A stretch of 64,000 bases of DNA from AP-15 sp963796155 (GTDB lineage Bacteria > Pseudomonadota > Alphaproteobacteria > ATCC43930 > CGMCC-115725). Positions within the stretch are counted from its first letter, which is position 1, and the number at the start of each line of letters is the position of its first letter. The DNA is taken from positions 324,845 through 388,844 of the forward strand of contig CAWCKT010000006.1 in the NCBI GenBank assembly GCA_963796155.1. The letters run 5' to 3'. The notes below the pieces were generated by a model, which worked only from the letters and a program-made list of their open reading frames with translations, did not search any database and was not told the DNA's origin. The position numbers and the translations under genes are program-made. Shown here piece by piece: positions 34,633 through 43,874 of this stretch.

Positions 34633-35668
34633 TCAAGCGGGGCCTTGCTGCCTTCCCCAGAGTTGCCGCCAACTCGGGATGCCGCCGAGCGGCTCGGCGG
34701 CGAGCACGGCGCGCATGACGGCGCGGGCGAGGCAGTCGGCGGCGGCGCTGCCGAGCCTCACCAATGCGGCGGGTTGGACCGGCCGGCCCAGGCCGGTCGA
34801 GAGCGCGAATACGGTGTCGCCGTCGAACGGCGTGTGGACCGGCCGGATCGCGCGGGCGAGACCGTCCTGCGCCATGATCGCCAACCGCCGGCAGCCGGCC
34901 TTGTCGAGTGCCGCGTCGGTCGCGACGACCCCGATCGTCGTGTTGGCCCCGGGAATAGCAGCGCCGCATTCCGAGAAATCTTCCGGGTCGAGGGCGGCAT
35001 CGGGGATCGCCGGCTGTCGGTCGATCTCGCCGGCGAGCGCCAGATCGGCGGCCCAGAAGCGCCCGCAATCCGCCCGCACGGTCGCGCCCCAGCTGTTGAC
35101 GGCGACGATCGCTCCGACGACGGCGCCGCCGCCGAGAGCGAACGAGGCGCTGCCGATGCCGCCCTTCAGCCGGCCGGCCTGTGGCGCCGAGCCCGGCCCC
35201 GGCATTACCGAGCGCGAAGTCTTTGGCCGCTGCCGCCACAGCCTGGCGGCCGAGCGCACGATAGGGTGGCTCGCCGGTCCACGCTCGGCGGCCGGGAAAG
35301 GCGAGGTCGAACAGGATCGCCGCCGGCACGATCGGCACCCGTATGGCCGGGGACCGCAACGTCGAGCCGACCGTGAAGCCGCGGCCTGCCTCGGCGAGCC
35401 AGTCCATTACACCGGCGGCGGCATCGAGCCCGAAAGCGGAGCCGCCGGACAGCACGACCGCATCGGCCCGATCGACGAGCGTGCCGGGCGCCAGCAGCTC
35501 GGTCTCGCGGCTGCCCGGCGCCCCGCCGCGCACATCGACCGAAGCGACTGCGGGCGCCTCCGCCAGCACCACAGTGGTGCCGCTGATGCCGTCCCGGTCT
35601 TCGGCCTGCCCGACCAGAATCCCGGGCACGTCGGTGATGGAGTTGCGCGGGCCGGAGCCGGCCATCAT
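34633..35668 (-). pseudogene. DmpA/P1-family (S58) aminopeptidase, frameshifted
   Basis: After repair, this is a 344-residue N-terminal-nucleophile hydrolase of the L-aminopeptidase/D-esterase type. It has the opening NSITDVPGILVGQAEDRDGI, the SGGSAFGLDAAAGVMDWLAE motif, and the self-processing and nucleophile region near ANTTIGVVATDAAL. The family self-cleaves before a Ser/Thr to form an active heterodimer. The frame breaks at GAGLGAT. Deleting one base at 35178-35179 continues AGRLKGGIGSASFALGGGAV without a stop. It sits directly before the livF remnant. Confidence 0.82.
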
Positions 35669-35872
35669 GAGTGTGCCTTGCGTGCTCGGAACAGAGAAGC
35701 TCGCCTATACCATCGGCCGGCGCGGCGCTCTATCCTCCCGAGCGCCGCATGTTATCGGTGACGACACTGGTCGAGCGAATGTTGTGTTCCGCGAGTTTAG
35801 CGAGGAGCTCGGCAGGGGCCTGAGTCCGATGGCGGCGATCAGTTGTTCTGCGGCGGAGGAAAGAGCGGGAAG

Positions 35873-36484
35873 GTGAGAACCGTCCGCCGGCCGAGGCCAG
35901 TCTCCGCGCCGGGCGGGGGCTCCGGGATCCCCGACGGGGCGAGAAAGGTGAGCGGTCGCGAGATCGGACCGGACCTCCTCGAACGCTGGGCGCTCGGCTA
36001 TCTCGCGCGCTATGCCAGTTCGGCCGAAAATCTGCGGCGCGTCCTGATGCGGCGTGCTCGGCGGCACTCGCCCGAGGCTGCGCTGCAGGCGAAACCATTG
36101 ATCGAAGCTCTCCTCGCCCGTTACCGGGAAGCGGGACTACTCGACGATGCCGCCTATGCGGCCGGCCGGATACAGTCGCTGCATCGGCGCGGTGCCTCGC
36201 TGAAGGCGATCCGCGCCAGGCTGGCGACCGCGGGGGTTGCGGCCGCGGTCGTCGCCGACGCCGTCGGCGACCTGCGCGCCGCGGCGCCGGACCCCGACCT
36301 CGCGGCTGCCTGCGCCTTCGCCCGCCGGCGCCGGCTCGGGCCGTTTCGCCGAGGAGCGGCAGACCGGCAGCGTGAGCTCGGCGCATTCGCCCGGGCGGGA
36401 TTCGGCCGACGTATCGCCGAAGCGGTACTCGCCTGCGCCGACGTCGAGGCGGTCGAGGCCCTCCTGCGCGAGGAGCTCGGCTGA
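35873..36484 (+). CDS. recX: RecX-family regulatory protein
   Basis: The frame from GTG 35873 gives about 203 residues; a TTG at 35843 is also in frame. The RecX three-helix repeats are seen: LLERWALGYLARYASSAENL, LRRVLMRRARRH, then EALLARYREAGLLDDAAYAA and SLHRRGASLKAIRARLATAG. RecX binds RecA filaments and limits strand exchange. The gene is not next to recA here. It converges with the MscS-type gene, only six bases apart. The 200 bp upstream holds no gene I can support. Confidence 0.85.
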   Translation: MRTVRRPRPVSAPGGGSGIPDGARKVSGREIGPDLLERWALGYLARYASSAENLRRVLMRRARRHSPEAALQAKPLIEALLARYREAGLLDDAAYAAGRIQSLHRRGASLKAIRARLATAGVAAAVVADAVGDLRAAAPDPDLAAACAFARRRRLGPFRRGAADRQRELGAFARAGFGRRIAEAVLACADVEAVEALLREELG

Positions 36485-36490
36485 GCGAGC

Positions 36491-38716
36491 TCAGGCGCGC
36501 CGGCGTTGGGGCGCCGCGTCGTCCGCCGGGGCAGTCTCTTCGGGTGCCGCCGGGGTTCCGGGGGTCGCCGTTTCAGTCCGGTCGCCGGCGCCGGTCCGGT
36601 CCTTGTCGAAGGCGATCTTGACGAGTCGATTGAAGGCCCGCCCGACAACCCATTGCTTCCCGGCGATGGTGCGGATGCGCACCAACAAGACCACAGAGGA
36701 GCCGTCGAGCGAATCGACGCCCTGGTAATCGAAGGGGTCGAGGATCGATGGCCGCAAGGCCTCGTCTGACACCAGCTCTTCACTGGCCCGACGCAGGATC
36801 TCGACCGCATGATCGATATCCTCGCCGTTCGGGATCGTAATCCGGGCGACGGCGTAGGCGAAATCCCGCGTCAGGTTCTTGACCGACGTCACCTCGCTGA
36901 ACGGAATCGTATGGACGGCCCCGGCCTGGTCGCGCAGCCGGATCGTGCGAACCGCGATCGCCTCGACCACGCCGGCATGATCTTTTCCGAGATCGACCAC
37001 GTCGCCGATTTCGACCTGATCCTCCATCAGGATGAAAAGGCCGGTGATGATGTCTTTGACCAGCGCCTGGCTACCGAACCCGATTGCCACCCCGACGACC
37101 CCCGCGCCCGCAAGCAGCGGAGCGATGTCGATGCCGATATGGGAGAGGACAATCATCGAGGTCAGGACGACGATCACCCACAGCATCGCCGTGCGGAACA
37201 GCGGTAACAATGTGCGTACGCGGGTGCGACGGGGCAGATCGCTTGCATCGATCCGGGTCAAATATCGCTCTATCGCCGAGGCGACGGTCTCCCAGAGGGC
37301 GATGGCGACGACCAGCACGACGGCGATAGAGAGCACACTTCCGGCGACGCGCCGGCCGACCTCGGAGCCGAGCCAGGCGAAGGCTCCGATGTTCCATGCC
37401 TGGAGCACCGTCATCGCCGCCAGGAAGTAAACCGCCCCGCTGGTCAATCCGGTCAGGATCGGAAGATAGCGGTTGGCGCGCTGCTCGAGTGTCGGAAATT
37501 GCGCCTTGAGCTCCGGCGAGATCGCGAAGCCGCGTCGGCTCAACTCCAGAATAAAACGGGCGACAAGTTGTGCCGCGACGATGACGACGAGACTGAGGAC
37601 GGTGGCCCGCGCCACGTAGAGGAACCCGCCTTCGATCCGCAGCGCGTAAATCAGGTAGATGCCGGTAATATAGAGGACGGCGAGGACGGGCCAGATCTCG
37701 GCAAGGGTGCGGCGAATGCGACCCCAGCCGGATGTGGCCGCCTGGACGCCGGCGATCCACCTGGCGATCGGCGCTCGGTTCTGCAGCACGAAGATGATCC
37801 CAAGGAGGGCCAGCACCAGGCCCGCGACATTGAGCATCAGCGCGTAGATCGCTCCGGGAGCGCCGAGCCACCAGGCCGCCTCGGGCACGGCATAGCCGAA
37901 TATCGCCCAGCAAGTGAACCGCCTGATCCAGATGTAGAGATAGTTGCGGGTCTCGGCGTCGATGGGCACGAATACTACGCCGGTATCGGCGGGCAGCAGC
38001 ATGGCTCTGGCGATACAGAGCACGAGGCGAACCTCGATCGTCGCATCGAGAAGAACCGACAACGTAATCCGGGAGCGGGTGAGGGGATCGAGCGCCATCA
38101 CCAGGGTGGTGTACGCGACAACGGCAAAGACCAGGATCGGCAGCAGGTCGAGGACGAGGCCGAGCAACGCGAACAAGGCGCGGACCGGGCGGGTATCGCT
38201 GCGCCTCGTCGGCAAGCGCGGCACCAGCCGCCCAAGCACCAGGCGGAGAATCCATTCGGCAAAGAAGGCTATGCCGAAAACGAGGGCGAACGCAGCTGCG
38301 GCCTTGATCCACAGCCGTCGCATCGCCGGATCGGAGACCTGATGCCGGGCCCAGCCGAACAAGCGCGGCGCATCGATGACCACGGCGACACCGGCAAGGA
38401 TCTCGCCGGTCAAGGCGTCGATTTGCCGTGAGACCTGATCGAAGGTCGCCGTCGCGGCGGGCTTCTCCGCCGCCGCACCGCGTTGCGCGGCGATCAGCGC
38501 GCGCAGCTCGGCAACGAGCTTCGCCCGTGCCGCGTCGTCCTGCAGAGTTTGGACGAGCCGCTCGAGCTCTTCAACCGACACCGGCGCAGGCTGCACCGCC
38601 GGTGGCGGCGTGTCCGCTCGCGCCGGCGATACAACGATGACGATGCAGAGCAGCAGTAGAAAAGCGGCTCGGTACCCCAATCCCCGAATCCGTCCGCGTG
38701 TTCCTATTCCGAACAT
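36491..38716 (-). CDS. MscS-family mechanosensitive ion channel
   Basis: This 741-residue protein has a signal-like helix (AAFLLLLCIVIVVSPARA), a periplasmic coiled region, about ten membrane helices, and the conserved MscS pore and beta domain: LLAGAGVVGVAIGFGSQALV, KDIITGLFILMEDQVEIGDV, HAGVVEAIAVRTIRLRDQ and TIPFSEVTSVKNLTRDFAY. It resembles the larger YbdG/YjeP-type channels that release solutes after osmotic downshock. The C-terminal tail is Pro/Ala/Thr-rich and probably disordered. The gene runs toward recX and may share a terminator with it. Confidence 0.93.
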   Translation of the reverse strand: MFGIGTRGRIRGLGYRAAFLLLLCIVIVVSPARADTPPPAVQPAPVSVEELERLVQTLQDDAARAKLVAELRALIAAQRGAAAEKPAATATFDQVSRQIDALTGEILAGVAVVIDAPRLFGWARHQVSDPAMRRLWIKAAAAFALVFGIAFFAEWILRLVLGRLVPRLPTRRSDTRPVRALFALLGLVLDLLPILVFAVVAYTTLVMALDPLTRSRITLSVLLDATIEVRLVLCIARAMLLPADTGVVFVPIDAETRNYLYIWIRRFTCWAIFGYAVPEAAWWLGAPGAIYALMLNVAGLVLALLGIIFVLQNRAPIARWIAGVQAATSGWGRIRRTLAEIWPVLAVLYITGIYLIYALRIEGGFLYVARATVLSLVVIVAAQLVARFILELSRRGFAISPELKAQFPTLEQRANRYLPILTGLTSGAVYFLAAMTVLQAWNIGAFAWLGSEVGRRVAGSVLSIAVVLVVAIALWETVASAIERYLTRIDASDLPRRTRVRTLLPLFRTAMLWVIVVLTSMIVLSHIGIDIAPLLAGAGVVGVAIGFGSQALVKDIITGLFILMEDQVEIGDVVDLGKDHAGVVEAIAVRTIRLRDQAGAVHTIPFSEVTSVKNLTRDFAYAVARITIPNGEDIDHAVEILRRASEELVSDEALRPSILDPFDYQGVDSLDGSSVVLLVRIRTIAGKQWVVGRAFNRLVKIAFDKDRTGAGDRTETATPGTPAAPEETAPADDAAPQRRRA

Positions 38717-38723
38717 TCCAGCG

Positions 38724-39350
38724 TCAAGCCGGTTCCCGCTCCCGCATCAATCGGGCGACACCAAGAGCATCGGCGTCGCCGCGGCGCTCGAGCGCGGCGA
38801 TGACGCGTGGGCGGTCGACCGCCGGACGGTTTTGGCTCAGCTTGTACTTGCCTTCCAACCGGGTGACAGCGATGTCGAGGCCGATGATGCCCTTAAGCAT
38901 CCCCTGGAGATAGGTTTCGGGGAGGTCCTGCATCCGCCACGGAGCCGGGCTGCCCGCCTCGTGACGATCCGACAGACGACGCAGCAGGCGGCGCAGCCAA
39001 TCGTCGTCTTCGACCAGCCGCACCCTCCCGTAAGCGTGGACGTCGACATAGTTCCAGGTCGGCACGCTCGGGCCGCCCGCATACCACGCCGGCGAGATAT
39101 AAGCGTGCGGACCGCTGAAAATGGCCAGCACCTCGCCGCCCTGGCCGAGCTCCTCGACCTGCGGATTCGGACGCGCCAGATGGCCCAGCAGGTGGAGCTC
39201 CCCGTCATGGCGGTCGACCAGGAACGGAATATGGCTTGCCACGAGTCCAGCGGCGCCGTGGCTGACGAGGAGGCCGAAATCGTGCTGCTCGATGTGAGCA
39301 ACCAGCACCGCGGGGCGCGTTTCCGTGAAGGCAGGCGGCAAATAGACCAC
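38724..39350 (-). CDS. PaiB-family FMN-binding protein
   Basis: The 208-residue protein begins at GTG 39350, VVYLPPAFTETRPAVLVAHI, with TTGGAG eight bases before. This matches the usual MYxPxxF start of PaiB/FMN-binding split-barrel proteins. Other motifs are FGLLVSHGAAGLVASHIPFL, LLGHLARPNPQ, LAIFSGPHAYISPAWY and NYVDVHAYGRVRLVEDDDWL. In Bacillus the family affects sporulation and protease genes; elsewhere it is an uncharacterised flavoprotein. It ends eight bases before the MscS-type start on the same strand. Confidence 0.9.
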   Translation of the reverse strand: MVYLPPAFTETRPAVLVAHIEQHDFGLLVSHGAAGLVASHIPFLVDRHDGELHLLGHLARPNPQVEELGQGGEVLAIFSGPHAYISPAWYAGGPSVPTWNYVDVHAYGRVRLVEDDDWLRRLLRRLSDRHEAGSPAPWRMQDLPETYLQGMLKGIIGLDIAVTRLEGKYKLSQNRPAVDRPRVIAALERRGDADALGVARLMREREPA

Positions 39351-39385
39351 GGGATCATCTCCAACTTGTCGAGGCCCGACGGGCG

Positions 39386-40018
39386 TCAGCGCAAATAGTC
39401 GATGATGAGGGTGGCGAGCAACGCCGCCCCGGAAAAAAAGAGAATCGCGCCCGAGCCGCGGCTTATCCATCCCAGATGGCGCGGCTCGATCGAATGCCGA
39501 ACTCGTCCCACCCCGAAACTCAGCGCCAACCACCACAGCAACGAACCGCCCCAAACCCCGAGAACCAGGATCGAGGCGCGGCCGAACGTCGCCTGCGCTC
39601 CGCTCAGGCCGATCGCGGTGAAGATGCCGAGAAAGGCCAGAACCGTGATCGGATTGGTAACCGCCAGCACGAACGTCGAGGCAAAATCGCCCAACAAGCT
39701 TTCAGGATCGCGCTCCGATTCGAGCTCGGCCGGTGGGTCGGCCGCGAAGGCCCGGCCACCGATATAGAGGAGGTAACAGCCGCCGGCGACGCGCAACCAC
39801 TGTTGATAGTCGATCAGCCAGTCGGAAACGAACGAGAGGCCGAACCCCGCGATGATCCCGAAGACCGCGTCGGCGGTGGCCGCACCGAGCCCCGACACGA
39901 AGCCCGAGAACTCGCCTTCGAAGATCGTCCGGCGAACGCACATGACCCCGACCGGACCGACCGGTACGGCGATGACGAGCCCGACCGCGATCCCTTTCAG
40001 AAAAAACACGAAAAGCAT
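39386..40018 (-). CDS. LysE-family amino-acid exporter
   Basis: This 210-residue inner-membrane protein has the LysE/RhtB signature near the N terminus (GIAVGLVIAVPVGPVGVMC) and six hydrophobic segments, ending GAILFFSGAALLATLIIDYL. The loop after helix 3 is acidic (PPAELESERDPESLLGDFAS). The family exports amino acids or metabolites by proton antiport. It lies 35 bp upstream of the PaiB-like gene on the same strand. The substrate is unknown. Confidence 0.88.
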   Translation of the reverse strand: MLFVFFLKGIAVGLVIAVPVGPVGVMCVRRTIFEGEFSGFVSGLGAATADAVFGIIAGFGLSFVSDWLIDYQQWLRVAGGCYLLYIGGRAFAADPPAELESERDPESLLGDFASTFVLAVTNPITVLAFLGIFTAIGLSGAQATFGRASILVLGVWGGSLLWWLALSFGVGRVRHSIEPRHLGWISRGSGAILFFSGAALLATLIIDYLR

Positions 40019-40150
40019 CTGGACGGGATCCCGGGCCGCGGCAGAGTGTCAGTGTCGAGAAAGGGGTGCGGCGGCGCAACCCGAAATCCAGCCGCTGCAA
40101 GAGCGGACCGGTCGCGTTATGCTGACCCGGAAACTGCGGAGAGGTCGCCG

Positions 40151-40648
40151 ATGACTGATACCGAGGATGCCTATCGGTTCGAGTTCACCTCGATCGATGG
40201 CGACAGCCTGCCGTTGGAGGCTTGGCGCGGCCAGCCGGTGCTCGTCGTCAACACCGCCTCCTACTGCGGATACACGCCGCAATACAGCGATCTCGAAGCG
40301 CTCTGGCAGCGCTATCGTGGTCGCGGTCTCGTCGTGCTCGGGGTGCCGTCGAATGATTTCGGCGCCCAGGAGCCCGGATCGGCCGCCGAAATCAAGCGGT
40401 TCTGCGCGGCGGGTTACGCGGTAGACTTCCCGCTCACGCAGAAATCCCGCGTCATCGGCGCCGAGGCTCACCCGTTCTATCGGTGGGTCGCTGAAGAGCT
40501 TGGCGAGGCCGGGGCTCCGCGCTGGAACTTTCACAAATACCTGATCGGTCCCGACGGCCAGCTTGCGGGGACATGGCCATCGCAGGTCGGCCCGACCGAC
40601 CGTCGAATCATCGCCGAGATCGAGCGGCTGCTGCTGCAACGGTCCTAG
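40151..40648 (+). CDS. Glutathione peroxidase-family protein
   Basis: The 165-residue protein starts at ATG 40151 behind GGAGAGG. It has the peroxidatic cysteine Cys39 in VNTASYCGYTPQYSDLEALW, the second motif VLGVPSNDFGAQEPGS and the WNFHKYLIGPDG segment with the active-site Trp. It is the Cys-type enzyme (not Sec) that reduces hydroperoxides with thioredoxin or glutathione. The signal-peptide-less sequence suggests the cytosol. It converges with the membrane cyclase gene, five bases apart. Confidence 0.93.
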   Translation: MTDTEDAYRFEFTSIDGDSLPLEAWRGQPVLVVNTASYCGYTPQYSDLEALWQRYRGRGLVVLGVPSNDFGAQEPGSAAEIKRFCAAGYAVDFPLTQKSRVIGAEAHPFYRWVAEELGEAGAPRWNFHKYLIGPDGQLAGTWPSQVGPTDRRIIAEIERLLLQRS

Positions 40649-40653
40649 TTTGG

Positions 40654-42720
40654 TCAGGTGGCAGCCGGCTCGATCCGGGGGGCGGGAACGGCGCGCGAGT
40701 TGGACAGATCAGTTGCGCTGGCGAGCGTCCTCACAGCGAGCATATCCCGCTTGCCGCGAATCTCGATCTCGTGGCGCGGAAACGCCGAGAGGTCGAGCCC
40801 GGCACGCAACACCGTCTCCTCCGAGACGACGAGCTCGCAGCCATACGTCTTCGTCAGGGTTTCGAGTCGGCTCGCCGTGTTGACGGCGTCCCCGATCGCG
40901 GTGATCGCAGTCGCGCTGCCGTAGCCCATCTCACCGACGATCGTCGGCCCGACATGGATGCCGATGCCGATGCGCAACGGCTGATCGATCTCGCTGCTCA
41001 GCGACCGGTTGAGCTCTTCGAGCCGCTCGGACATCAGCCGGGCGGCGGCGAGCGCCTCTCGGCAGGCAGCCTGGGGCCCGCTCTCGATGCCGAACAGCGC
41101 CATCACGCCGTCGCCGATGAATTTGTCGACCCGCCCTCCCGCCGCCTCGACGGCGCGCCCCATCGCCGCGAAATCGACGAGCTCGCAGCCGTATGTCTTG
41201 GTCAGGGTTTCGAGCCGGCTCGCCGTGTTGACGGCGTCCCCGATCGCGGTGATCGCAGTCGCGCTGCCGTAGCCCATCTCACCGACGATCGTCGGCCCGA
41301 CATGGATGCCGATGCCGATGCGCAACGGCTGATCGATCTCGCTGCTCAGCGACCGGTTGAGCTCTTCGAGCCGCTCGGACATCAGCCGGGCGGCGGCGAG
41401 CGCCTCTCGGCAGGCAGCCTGGGGCCCGCTCTCGATGCCGAACAGCGCCATCACGCCGTCGCCGATGAATTTGTCGACCCGCCCTCCCGCCGCCTCGACG
41501 GCGCGCCCCATCGCCGCGAAATAGCGATTGAGGACGAACACCACGTCATAGGGGAGCCGACCCTCAGCGAGGCCGGTGAAGCCGCGGATATCGACGAACA
41601 AGATGGCGATTTCGCGCTCGCTGCCCTGCGCGGAGTCGACCCGGCGGCGGCCGTCCAAAGCATGCGCGAAAGGCGGCAGCAGTGGCGTGACCTCGACCGT
41701 ACCGCGCGGCCGCAGTTGGCAGGCTAGGCGGACGTTTTGGGTCGCGCCGATGCGACGCAGTACGCGCAGCTCATCCTCGCCGGGCGGATCGATGCTGCCG
41801 CTTTCGCCGCGCACCCGGATGCGGCAGGTCGAACAGCGACCGCGGCCGCCGCACACATGGGCGTGCGGGATCCCAGCGAGGCGGCTCGCCTCGAGGACCG
41901 AGGTGCCGGGCATCACATCGATAAATCGGCCGTCCGGATAGCCGATGCGCACCAGGCCGCGGCGGCGCTGCCAAGCCCGGCGGACGAGCCGGGCCAGCAA
42001 TACCGCAGCCACTGCGCCCGCGAAAAACCAGGTGAGGATATTGATGATCTCGTCGAGGGCGCGCGCGGTTGTGGGCGACGGCAAGGTCATGTTTGCGAAG
42101 GCTTTGGCGGTCCAGCCGGGATCCGCGGCCAATGCAGCGACCTCGCGGCCGGCCTCGATCATGCCGAGCAGCGAGAGGACCGGGACGAGCACGGCGACGA
42201 CGAGAACTGCCGGTTGCAGCCGAACATACCAGGGCCGCACACGCAGCCAGAAATGCAGGCCGATCATTGCATGAGCCCAGGCGACGACCAGAACCAGCAT
42301 CTGCAGGTAACCGTGATCGGGCGACCGGACAAAATATATCCACAGCAAATAGGCGTAGTAGGCGACATCGGTGTGGAAGAAACTGTCCGAGATACGTATG
42401 CCGACGACGTGCCGGACCAGCAGCAGCGGGATCGCGAAGCCGAGTACGAGCTGGGCAAGCTCGGCAGCGCGCAACCGCAACGTCCGCCGTTGCCAGAGTG
42501 CCGAGAGCGCCAGCGCGTAATGGACGAGAAAGCTGCCGTAGAGCAGGGCTTGTGCCGGCCGGTTGGTCCAGATCCGAAAGACGTACCAGAGCACGTCCTC
42601 CATCGCCTGCAACGAGATCAGTCCGACCGCGTGGTTCAAGAGATGCATCGTCACATAGGAGAGCATCACCAGACCGGAGAGGAGGCGCAGTTGCCGGATC
42701 ATCGACGCAGCCTGGGGCAA
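40654..42720 (-). CDS. Membrane protein with [2Fe-2S] domain and partly duplicated class III nucleotidyl cyclase
   Basis: This 688-residue protein has an N-terminal bundle of about six membrane helices (residues 1-240). A plant-type ferredoxin domain (about 255-345) has cysteines in CGGRGRCSTCR and LACQL. The cyclase homology domain starts EIAILFVDIRGFTGLAEGR. Within the cyclase, a 116-residue block from FAAMGRAVEAAGG to KTYGCELV occurs twice in tandem and in frame, so the metal-site segment FIGDGVMALFGIE and the GDAVNTASRLE segment are doubled. The usual form has one. The architecture without the repeat is known in Rhizobiales; a redox or haem signal may control cyclase output. Activity with the duplicated core is uncertain. 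Confidence 0.85.
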   Translation of the reverse strand: MPQAASMIRQLRLLSGLVMLSYVTMHLLNHAVGLISLQAMEDVLWYVFRIWTNRPAQALLYGSFLVHYALALSALWQRRTLRLRAAELAQLVLGFAIPLLLVRHVVGIRISDSFFHTDVAYYAYLLWIYFVRSPDHGYLQMLVLVVAWAHAMIGLHFWLRVRPWYVRLQPAVLVVAVLVPVLSLLGMIEAGREVAALAADPGWTAKAFANMTLPSPTTARALDEIINILTWFFAGAVAAVLLARLVRRAWQRRRGLVRIGYPDGRFIDVMPGTSVLEASRLAGIPHAHVCGGRGRCSTCRIRVRGESGSIDPPGEDELRVLRRIGATQNVRLACQLRPRGTVEVTPLLPPFAHALDGRRRVDSAQGSEREIAILFVDIRGFTGLAEGRLPYDVVFVLNRYFAAMGRAVEAAGGRVDKFIGDGVMALFGIESGPQAACREALAAARLMSERLEELNRSLSSEIDQPLRIGIGIHVGPTIVGEMGYGSATAITAIGDAVNTASRLETLTKTYGCELVDFAAMGRAVEAAGGRVDKFIGDGVMALFGIESGPQAACREALAAARLMSERLEELNRSLSSEIDQPLRIGIGIHVGPTIVGEMGYGSATAITAIGDAVNTASRLETLTKTYGCELVVSEETVLRAGLDLSAFPRHEIEIRGKRDMLAVRTLASATDLSNSRAVPAPRIEPAAT
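40827..41522. repeat. In-frame 348-bp tandem duplication in the cyclase gene
   Basis: Bases 40827-41174 and 41175-41522 are direct repeats of 348 bp (116 codons). They differ at only four positions, all in the first 45 bases of each unit (CATACGTCTTC versus GTATGTCTTGG, and GAGTCGG versus GAGCCGG). The rest is identical. The near identity implies recent duplication, gene conversion or an assembly artefact. Confidence 0.93.
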
Positions 42721-42906
42721 TCCCGGATCGCAAAACCTGTTGTCATCCGCACCCGGCTCCCCTTATCCGAGCGCCGCTCCGTCGCGCCCACGCGGCAGCG
42801 GGACCGGACGAAAAGGCACAAATCTGCCGTCATGTTGATACAGTGTTTCCGCAATCTGGACCGACGGTAACATCAGTCGCCAATCCGCGATCGGGGGCAT
42901 CCGGCT

Positions 42907-43869
42907 ATGCTGGAGATCCGACATCTCGTCAAACATTTCGGCCCGCTCAAGGCGGTCGACGACATCTCCTTCGCCGTGCCGCAAGGCGAGGTGCTGGGTT
43001 TTCTCGGCCCGAATGGCGCCGGGAAGTCGACGACGATGAAGATGATCACGGGTTTTCTCGCCCCGACCGCCGGCACCGCGATCATATGCGGCTATGACAT
43101 CGCGAGGCAGCCGATTGCCGCGAAGAAATGCATCGGCTACCTGCCGGAGGGAGCGCCCGCCTATCCGGACATGACGCCGGCCGACTTTCTCGACTTCATC
43201 GCCCATATCCGCGGCTTTGCCGGCGCCGAGGCAAAGCGCCGCATCGGCCGCGTCGTCGAGATGATCAGGATCACCGAGGTTCTGCATCAGCCGATCGAGA
43301 CATTGTCGAAGGGCTTCAAACGCCGCGTCGGAGTGGCCCAGGCGCTGCTGCACGATCCTCCCGTGGTGATCCTCGACGAGCCGACCGACGGGCTCGACCC
43401 CAACCAGAAATACGAAATGCGCAAGATCATCACTGCGATGCAGCCCGAGAAGGCGATCATTATCTCGACCCACCTGCTCGAGGAGGTCGAGGCGGTGTGC
43501 AGCCGGGCGATCATCATCGCGCATGGCCGCATTCTGGCCGATGGGACCCCCTCGCAGCTCGCCGAGCGGTCGCGCCATCACAACGCCGTACGTCTCGGCG
43601 TTGCCAACAGTGCCGACCCGCGGATCCGCGCGGAGCTGGTGCGGCTGCCCGGTGTGACGGCGGTCGAACCGGTCAGCGACAGCGAAGGCGAAGCGCTGAT
43701 GATCTTCCCCGGCGACAGCCACTCGGTCGTCGCGCAGGTCGCCGATCTCGCACGCGCCCAGGGTTGGGAGGTCAGGGCGTTGCGGGTCGAGCGCGGCCGG
43801 CTCGACGACTTCTTCCGCGAACTCACCACAGCTCCGGCCGAACCGACGCCTGTCCCCGCTGCCGCCTGA
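42907..43869 (+). CDS. ABC transporter ATP-binding protein (Gld/NatA-type)
   Basis: This 320-residue ATPase has Walker A GPNGAGKSTTMKM (about residue 37), a variant signature LSKGFKRRVGVAQAL, Walker B VVILDEPTDGLDPNQ and the H-loop ISTHLLEEVEAV. A C-terminal extension of about 90 residues follows (GVTAVEPVSDSEGEALMIFP). It heads a four-gene operon with a permease, a GldG-like protein and a DUF4340 protein. This set resembles the GldAFG system of Bacteroidetes but is widespread in non-gliding alphaproteobacteria. The transported substrate is unknown. Confidence 0.9.
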   Translation: MLEIRHLVKHFGPLKAVDDISFAVPQGEVLGFLGPNGAGKSTTMKMITGFLAPTAGTAIICGYDIARQPIAAKKCIGYLPEGAPAYPDMTPADFLDFIAHIRGFAGAEAKRRIGRVVEMIRITEVLHQPIETLSKGFKRRVGVAQALLHDPPVVILDEPTDGLDPNQKYEMRKIITAMQPEKAIIISTHLLEEVEAVCSRAIIIAHGRILADGTPSQLAERSRHHNAVRLGVANSADPRIRAELVRLPGVTAVEPVSDSEGEALMIFPGDSHSVVAQVADLARAQGWEVRALRVERGRLDDFFRELTTAPAEPTPVPAAA

Positions 43870-43874
43870 CGACA

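Noticed and set aside
34421..35761. 446-residue plus-strand frame across livF and DmpA
   Set aside because: The composition is Ala/Arg/Pro-rich with no motif, while the minus strand carries the LivF and DmpA signatures.
35669..35872. Possible peptide on the minus strand (AELLAKLAEHNIRSTSVVTD) upstream of recX
   Set aside because: The segment looks protein-like, but it has no start codon of its own and no partner motif, and it continues into antisense of recX. The evidence is too thin to list.
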